Source of the DNA: Chitinophaga cymbidii
GTDB lineage: Bacteria; Bacteroidota; Bacteroidia; Chitinophagales; Chitinophagaceae
Direction of reading: 5' to 3'
NCBI RefSeq assembly: GCF_007992715.1
Contig: NZ_BKAU01000004.1
Location: 616,788 to 680,787, forward strand
Length of the DNA stretch: 64,000 nt
In this document: positions 58,639 through 64,000 of the stretch, one piece after another
Layout: every line of letters starts with the position of its first letter
Position numbering within the stretch: position 1 is the first letter of the stretch
Translations under genes and position numbers: made by a program
Notes under the pieces: generated by a model
Databases searched by the model: none
What the model was told of the DNA's origin: nothing
Seen by the model: the letters and a program-made list of their open reading frames with translations, nothing else

Positions 58639-61600
58639 TTACCTTATCACAGTTACATCTCCTTTGATAATGAAGCTCGGGCCGTTGACCACTTTCTTGT
58701 AGGTCATCCACCATACGAAGGTGCCGATATCTACCGGGCGGCCTTTGTACCAGCCGTTCCAGCCCTCGTTCATGTCTTTGCTGAGGAATACCAGCTCACC
58801 CCAACGGTTGAAGATGCGCAGCTCGTAGTCGTACATTGGTCCTCTCACTACGGGGCGGAACACATCGTTATTGCCGTCGCCGTTCGGTGAGAAGGCGTTC
58901 GGGAAGTCCGGACGGCTGTCGCATTCCTTCACATCGATGGTGATCTCGTCTGTTGTGCTGCCGCAATCGTTGAAGGCGGTCACGCTGTAGGTGCCTGGTT
59001 CCGTGATCTCGATGGAGCTGCTGGTCTGACCGTTGCTCCAGAGGTAGGAAGTGGCGTTCACGGCGTTCGCTTTCAGCATGAAGCGGCGGCCTTTACAGAT
59101 GACGGTGTCGTTGCCCAGGTTCACGGTCGGCGGACCGGCCACGATCACGTTGAAGCTGTCTTCCTTATAGCGGTCGCAATACCTGTCGAGCACCCCGAGG
59201 ATGTACTTGCCGCCTTGCGAGAAGGACTTCACAGGGTTGAGGTCCCCGTCGTTCCAGCGGTAGGTGGATGCATCCGGGTGGCGCGCGTCTACGAGGATGC
59301 TGCCGCCGGGGCAGATGATCCTGTCCGGACCGAGGTCTAATTCCATATCCGGGCGTTCGGCCACTCTCACCATTTCACGCACCACGCAATTGTCCCTGTA
59401 CACGGCCACGGAGTAGTTGCCTGCTTTGCTCACCAGGATGGAGTTGCCGATCTCGCCGGTTCCCCATTGTATGCGTCCTGCATCGGTGCTTACCGTGAGG
59501 AGCACGGACTGGCCGGGGCAGATGCTGGTGTCCCTGCTGAGGCTGATATCCGGCGGCGGGTTCACGGTTACGTTGATGGTGTCGATGGTGATACATCCGT
59601 TCTTCGCTACGCGCACCCAGAACTGTTCCTGTGTGCTGACGTTGATAGACGGCGTGGTGGCGCCGGTGCTCCAGAGGTAGGAGGCTCCCGGTACGGAGGC
59701 ATCCAGTATCACGTTCTGGCCGCGGCAGATGGTGGTGTCCGGGAGGTTGACGAGCGGCATCGGTATAACGCCTACGGTGATCTCGTCTGTTGCCGTACAC
59801 ATGCCGTTGCTGACAGTTACCCTGTACGTGCCTGCCTGTGTTATCCGGATACGCTGGGTGGTTTCACCGGTAGACCACCGGATCTGGTAGCCGAAGTTGG
59901 CGGCGCCAGCGTCCAGCACCATGCCGTTACCGCCGCAAAGGCTGGTATCGTTGCCGAGGTTCACCACCGGCATCTGGAGGTAGGTGATGTCGTACGTCAT
60001 GGTATCGGAAGCGCAGCCTGTTGCACCGTCCCTTACAATGAAGGATGCGGAGGTGGCGCCATTCACATTGAAGCGCGGGTTGGAAGAGGTCATCGGTACC
60101 CGTACCGCATTGGCCGGCGTTACGCCTACCAGTGTATATACCGGCCTGGTCACTCTGCCATTCGTTTTCAGCGTGATGAACGGATTGCTGGAGCAGTTCA
60201 CGATCACATCCGCCGCCAGTTCAGGTTTCGGACAGGGCAGCACAATGATCCGCTGTGTCACTTCCTGCGCTGCGTTGCCGCATGCATCGGCCACGCTCCA
60301 CCTTCTTACGATCGTATAGCCGTTGCAGATATCCCTTACGAAAGGATCTGTGGTGTAGCTCACGAGTTTCGGGAAGGAAGGATCGCAGTTGTCCGAAGCC
60401 ATCAGCCTGACATCCGCCGTCGGAACCGGAGATCCGCAAGGCACGGTGATGTCTGCCGGCGGCATGGCGATCACGGGGCTGGTGGTATCTACTACGGTGA
60501 TCACCTGGCGCAGTTCGGAGGTGTTGCCACATTCGTCCCTGGCCGTCCAGATATTGATCAGGCGGTAGTTGCCGGTGCATTCGCCCGGTATGCTTTCTTT
60601 CACCTGGCGGTGTGTTACCCTTACCGCGCCGGGGCGGCTGCAGTTGTCGGAGGCGGTAACGATCACCGGTGCGGGGATCGCTTCACAGCTTACCGTCATA
60701 TCCTGCGGAACAGGCGCGTTGAATATCGGGCCGGTAGTGTCTATCACGGTTACGATCTGTGTAGCCACTGCCTGGTTACCACATTCGTCGGTGGCCGTCC
60801 AGGTGCGTGTGAGCCTGTAGTTATTGATACAGGTTGCGGAGAGTATCTGTTTCCGGAAGGAGTAAGCCACGGTCACGTTGTTGCCGGAGCAGTTGTCCGT
60901 TGCCGTTAATACCGGTGCTGCGGGCACTTCATGGCAATTCACCGTGATGTTTGCCGGCGGCAGGATGGTGAATACCGGCGCCGTTCTGTCCTGCACGGTC
61001 ACTACCTGTCTTACAGTGACGCTGTTGCCGCATTCGTCGGTAGCGGTCCATGTACGGATCAGGCGGTAGCTGTTGATACATTCGCCCGGTATGTTTTCCC
61101 TTATTTCGTTTTTAACGATGTTGATGCTGTTTACGGCGCTGCAATTGTCCGTTGCCGTCAGGTCCGGCTGCGCCGGGATGGCGTCGCATTCCACCGTTAC
61201 ATCTGCCGGTACCGGCATGGAGAAGGTGGGCGCTGTTCTATCCACTACCGTGAGCACCTGCGTCACTACGGCGCTGTTGCCGCATTCGTCGGTAGCCGTC
61301 CATGTACGGATCAGGCGGTAGTTGTTCATGCAGGCGCCGGGGATGTTTTCACGGCGTTCGGCCTTCACGATGCTGATCGGGCTGGTGGTGCAATTATCCC
61401 TTGCGGCCAGGTCCGGCTGCGCGGGGATGGCGCTACATTCCACGATGGCGTTGGCAGGCGTGGCCACGGTGAAGGCGGGCGGCGTTCTGTCTACTACCGT
61501 GAGCACCTGCTGCACGGTCCTCGTATTGCTGCATTCGTCTGTAGCGGTCCATGTGCGGATGAGGCGGTAGTTGTTCACGCAGGCGCCGGGGATGTCTTCA

Positions 61601-64000
61601 CGGCGTTCGGTCTTCACGACTGTTACGCGGTTGGACGGTGTACAGTTGTCGGTCACCTGGAGGTCCGGCATTACGGGGATGGCACTGCATTCTACGGTAG
61701 CATCCGCCGGAACGGACTGGGTGAATGTGGGCGCGGTGATGTCGCGTACAGTGATCACCTGCTGTACCGTGGTTTCATTGCCGCAGAGGTCCGTAGCGGT
61801 CCATGTGCGGATGAGGCGGTAATTGTTCACGCAGGCGCCCGGTATGTTTTCACGGCGTTCGTTCTTCACGATGCTGATGTTGCCGGACGGCGTACAGTTG
61901 TCCGTTGCGGTCAGGTCCGGTTGCGCCGGGATGGCGTTACATTCTACGGTTACGTCCGCCGGTGTTGACATGGTGAATGTCGGCGCCGTGTTATCCACTA
62001 CGGTGATCGTTTGCGTAACGGTGGAGCTGTTACCACACTGGTCGGTAGCCGTCCATGTGCGGATGAGGCGGTAGTTGCTGGTGCAGATAGCGCCGGGTAT
62101 CTGTTCCATCCGTTCTGCGCGGGTCACTGTTACGCCGGTTCCTGCGCTGCAGTTATCCGCGGCGGTGAGCATCGGCTGCGTGGGGATGGCGTTACATTCC
62201 ACGGTGACGTTGGCCGGTGTTGCCATGGTGAATACCGGTTTGGTGGTATCCTGTACGGTGATCACCTGGGTCATTACCGTGGTGTTGTTGCATTCGTCGG
62301 TGGCAGTCCATGTGCGGATGAGGCGGTAGTTGTTGACGCAGGCGTCGGGAATGTTTTCCCTTCTTTCTGCCGCCACTACGGCAATATTCGCGGTAACGGA
62401 GCAGTTGTCCGTCGCATCGATGTCCGGCTGTGCCGGGATGGCATCGCAGTTCACCGTGGTGTCCGCGGGAGCTGCCGATACGAATTGCGGCTTCGTGGTA
62501 TCCCTTACATCAATCACCTGGATCACGGTGGTGGCGTTGCCACATTCATCCGTGGCGGTCCATCTGCGCAGCAGCCGGTAGTTGTTGGCGCATGCGCCGG
62601 TGATGTCGATATGTTCCTGGGTGTACGCGATATTCACGTTCAGGGTATCGGTACAGTTGTCTTTCGCCATCATTACCGGCGGTGCGGGTATTGCGTTGCA
62701 ATCCACGGCGGTGTCTGCAGGCGTTGGCGTGAAGAACACCGGTTTGGTGCGGTCTTCCACGGTCACGTTCTGCGTCCATTGGGTGGTGTTGCCGCATTCA
62801 TCCACCGCGGTCCATGTGCGGACAAGGCGGTAGCTGTTGGCGCATGTACCATTTATGCGGGTTTCCGCCGGTGTGATGGTGATGCTGGCAGGAGCGGAGC
62901 AGTTGTCCGTTGCCGTGAGCTCCGGTTGTGCCGGCACTGCGTCACAGGATACGACGGTGTCGCGCGGGTGGGTGGTGAACACAGGCGCAACGCGGTCTTC
63001 TACGTTGATGGTCTGCGTGATCACTGTTGTATTGCCGCATTCATCCTGTGCGGTCCATGTGCGGATCAGCTGGTAGCTGTTGGCGCAGGCGCCGTCTACC
63101 CGTACCTGTGAGGTGGTAACGGTCACGCGGTTGTCGGCCGAGCAATTGTCGGTAGCGTCGATCTCCGCTTGTGCCGGTACGGAATCACAGGCCACGGTGA
63201 TGTTGGCGGGCGGTATCATGTCGAATACCGGCGCGGTGGTGTCTATCACCGTGAGCGTTTGCGTATGTGTAACGGTGTTGTTGCAATCATCGATCGCCGT
63301 CCATGTGCGGATGATCAGGTAGTTGTTGACGCACCTGCCGGGCAGCGGTTGCCTGGTTTCGTTCTTCACTACGAGCACCTCGCTGGTACAGTTGTCGGTC
63401 GCTTCCAGATCCGGCTGGTCGGGGATGTTGTCGCATTCCACCGTCATGTTGGCCGGGAGGGGGAGGACGAACCTGGGCAGGGTGGTGTCTATCACATTGA
63501 TGCGCTGGCGGATGAGGGTGTTATTACCGCATTCATCGGTGAGCGTCCATTCCCTAACGAGCTGATAGGTATTTGCGCAAGCGCCGTTGATACGTGTCTG
63601 TCTGAATGTTGTATCAATGTTGGCTTCCACTGAGCAGTTGTCTGCAACCGGGAATGTAGCCGGGTCGGGCACTGCATCGCAGGATACGGTGGTATCCCGT
63701 GGTGCCGGTCCTACCACTATCGGGCGGGTGGTGTCTATCACGTTGATGCGCTGGCGGACGATTGTACTATTGCCGCATTCATCTCTGAGCGTCCATTCCC
63801 TTACCAGTTGATAGGTATTGGCGCAAGTGCCGTTGATGCGTGTTTGTGTGAATGTTGTATCGATATTGGCTTCCACGGAGCAGTTATCGGATACCGGGAA
63901 TGTGGCGGGATCGGGCACGGCATCGCAGGATACGGTGGTATCTCGCGGAGCAATGCCTGCCACTACCGGGCGGGTGGTGTCGATCACGTTGATGATCTGA
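58639..64000 (-). CDS. Giant secreted HYR-repeat protein with CHU_C (T9SS type B) domain, N-terminus outside window
   Basis: At least 1786 aa are visible. The frame stays open to the window edge, so the true start is beyond 64000. From N to C: at least 15 tandem HYR-type repeats of about 82 residues (core xxDTTxPxF...TVxCDAIPAQPDLTATDNCS...NNYRLIRTWTATDECGN); a transition segment (about 60000-60245); five Ig/PKD-like repeats of about 70 residues (VNLGNDTSLC...WSTGETTQ...GTYxVTVxNxC); then the gliding-motility-associated C-terminal domain (FPNAFSPNGDGNNDVF ... FNRWGELVFLS ... GTFVWWMTYK) at the last 90 residues. It should be secreted and attached by T9SS and may act as an adhesin or gliding-related surface filament. 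Cysteines are regularly placed (two to four per repeat). Confidence 0.93.
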   Translation of the reverse strand, partial: QIINVIDTTRPVVAGIAPRDTTVSCDAVPDPATFPVSDNCSVEANIDTTFTQTRINGTCANTYQLVREWTLRDECGNSTIVRQRINVIDTTRPIVVGPAPRDTTVSCDAVPDPATFPVADNCSVEANIDTTFRQTRINGACANTYQLVREWTLTDECGNNTLIRQRINVIDTTLPRFVLPLPANMTVECDNIPDQPDLEATDNCTSEVLVVKNETRQPLPGRCVNNYLIIRTWTAIDDCNNTVTHTQTLTVIDTTAPVFDMIPPANITVACDSVPAQAEIDATDNCSADNRVTVTTSQVRVDGACANSYQLIRTWTAQDECGNTTVITQTINVEDRVAPVFTTHPRDTVVSCDAVPAQPELTATDNCSAPASITITPAETRINGTCANSYRLVRTWTAVDECGNTTQWTQNVTVEDRTKPVFFTPTPADTAVDCNAIPAPPVMMAKDNCTDTLNVNIAYTQEHIDITGACANNYRLLRRWTATDECGNATTVIQVIDVRDTTKPQFVSAAPADTTVNCDAIPAQPDIDATDNCSVTANIAVVAAERRENIPDACVNNYRLIRTWTATDECNNTTVMTQVITVQDTTKPVFTMATPANVTVECNAIPTQPMLTAADNCSAGTGVTVTRAERMEQIPGAICTSNYRLIRTWTATDQCGNSSTVTQTITVVDNTAPTFTMSTPADVTVECNAIPAQPDLTATDNCTPSGNISIVKNERRENIPGACVNNYRLIRTWTATDLCGNETTVQQVITVRDITAPTFTQSVPADATVECSAIPVMPDLQVTDNCTPSNRVTVVKTERREDIPGACVNNYRLIRTWTATDECSNTRTVQQVLTVVDRTPPAFTVATPANAIVECSAIPAQPDLAARDNCTTSPISIVKAERRENIPGACMNNYRLIRTWTATDECGNSAVVTQVLTVVDRTAPTFSMPVPADVTVECDAIPAQPDLTATDNCSAVNSINIVKNEIRENIPGECINSYRLIRTWTATDECGNSVTVRQVVTVQDRTAPVFTILPPANITVNCHEVPAAPVLTATDNCSGNNVTVAYSFRKQILSATCINNYRLTRTWTATDECGNQAVATQIVTVIDTTGPIFNAPVPQDMTVSCEAIPAPVIVTASDNCSRPGAVRVTHRQVKESIPGECTGNYRLINIWTARDECGNTSELRQVITVVDTTSPVIAMPPADITVPCGSPVPTADVRLMASDNCDPSFPKLVSYTTDPFVRDICNGYTIVRRWSVADACGNAAQEVTQRIIVLPCPKPELAADVIVNCSSNPFITLKTNGRVTRPVYTLVGVTPANAVRVPMTSSNPRFNVNGATSASFIVRDGATGCASDTMTYDITYLQMPVVNLGNDTSLCGGNGMVLDAGAANFGYQIRWSTGETTQRIRITQAGTYRVTVSNGMCTATDEITVGVIPMPLVNLPDTTICRGQNVILDASVPGASYLWSTGATTPSINVSTQEQFWVRVAKNGCITIDTINVTVNPPPDISLSRDTSICPGQSVLLTVSTDAGRIQWGTGEIGNSILVSKAGNYSVAVYRDNCVVREMVRVAERPDMELDLGPDRIICPGGSILVDARHPDASTYRWNDGDLNPVKSFSQGGKYILGVLDRYCDRYKEDSFNVIVAGPPTVNLGNDTVICKGRRFMLKANAVNATSYLWSNGQTSSSIEITEPGTYSVTAFNDCGSTTDEITIDVKECDSRPDFPNAFSPNGDGNNDVFRPVVRGPMYDYELRIFNRWGELVFLSKDMNEGWNGWYKGRPVDIGTFVWWMTYKKVVNGPSFIIKGDVTVIR
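60246..64000 (-). repeat. Tandem HYR-repeat coding array, about 250-bp period
   Basis: Fifteen in-frame units of 243-255 bp cover the region. The middle units (about 61000-62400) are the most alike, sharing the ENIPGACVNNYRLIRTWTATDECGN segment almost unchanged. Outer units diverge, and the two nearest the window edge form a separate sub-type (VSCDAVPDPATFPVxDNCS). This gradient is what expansion by unequal crossing-over inside the gene would leave. The array makes the opposite strand show regularly spaced false ORFs of about 80 codons. Confidence 0.9.

Noticed and set aside
59467..63815. Series of plus-strand ORFs of about 80 codons at regular 250-bp spacing
   Set aside because: They are the antisense image of the HYR repeats and inherit the period. 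They are not a family of small genes.
60246..64000. Regular repeats as a possible CRISPR array
   Set aside because: Units are about 250 bp, in frame, with substitutions that preserve protein sequence. There are no short identical repeats with unique spacers.

Overview
The window comes from a member of the Bacteroidota, most likely a Chitinophaga-like soil organism (Chitinophagaceae). The genus is inference. The phylum is well supported by a SusC/SusD pair with its own ECF sigma factor and FecR anti-sigma factor, CHU_C and type-A type IX secretion (T9SS) C-terminal domains, LytTR-type two-component genes, many lipoproteins, absence of clear Shine-Dalgarno sequences, and promoters of the TTTG-N18-20-TAnnTTTG type. 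I saw no rRNA, tRNA or CRISPR array.

Layout. 1-1006: end of a LytS-type kinase and its LytTR regulator. 1088-2407: an AT-rich AAA ATPase (DUF4143) cassette with tandem palindromic repeats that supply the last codons and stop of the LytTR gene. 2487-8916: a large ThuA/sugar-dehydrogenase/PKD/cytochrome-c/CBM lipoprotein, a PI-PLC-like lipoprotein, a YhcH-family protein, a membrane protein and an AraC regulator. 9322-16856: nagA, a small secreted protein, a serine hydrolase and a 1357-aa secreted GH16 glucanase. 16938-24016: an exopolysaccharide operon (Wza-like, Wzc-like kinase, flippase, polymerase, glycosyltransferase) preceded by a leader with three 82-bp repeats and an attenuator-like hairpin pair. 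24061-30629: SusD, SusC, FecR and ECF sigma factor on the minus strand. 30831-41195: AraC regulator, aldo/keto reductase, two related TonB-dependent receptors (one paired with a DUF4249 lipoprotein), ABC-F ATPase, DUF3347 lipoprotein and VOC protein. 41185-47648: SMUG-like uracil-DNA glycosylase, a two-gene ABC exporter, thrS-infC and a HEAT-repeat protein. 47741-53177: CDF metal transporter, OmpR-type regulator and kinase, and an FtsX/MacB-type permease. 53532-58170: a CusB-like adaptor without a pump, a second serine hydrolase, serA, DUF4260 and an Abi-family HEPN protein. 58639-64000: the 3' part of a giant secreted adhesin-like gene with at least 15 HYR-type repeats of about 82 residues.

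How the genes fit together. Much of the window concerns the cell surface and polysaccharides: export and synthesis of one polysaccharide, capture of another by the SusCD/sigma/FecR set, secreted GH16 and sugar-oxidising enzymes, GlcNAc-6-P deacetylation, and T9SS-secreted giant proteins. Housekeeping genes (thrS, infC, serA, ABC-F) are interspersed.

Best candidates for unusual biology are: (i) the HEPN Abi gene at 57487-58170, with a divergent promoter-hairpin-oligoT unit of about 55 nt next to its start, which resembles Abi toxin/small RNA pairs; (ii) the repeated micro-ORF leader and mutually exclusive hairpins in front of the exopolysaccharide operon; (iii) the ATPase cassette with operator-like palindromes fused onto the neighbouring gene.
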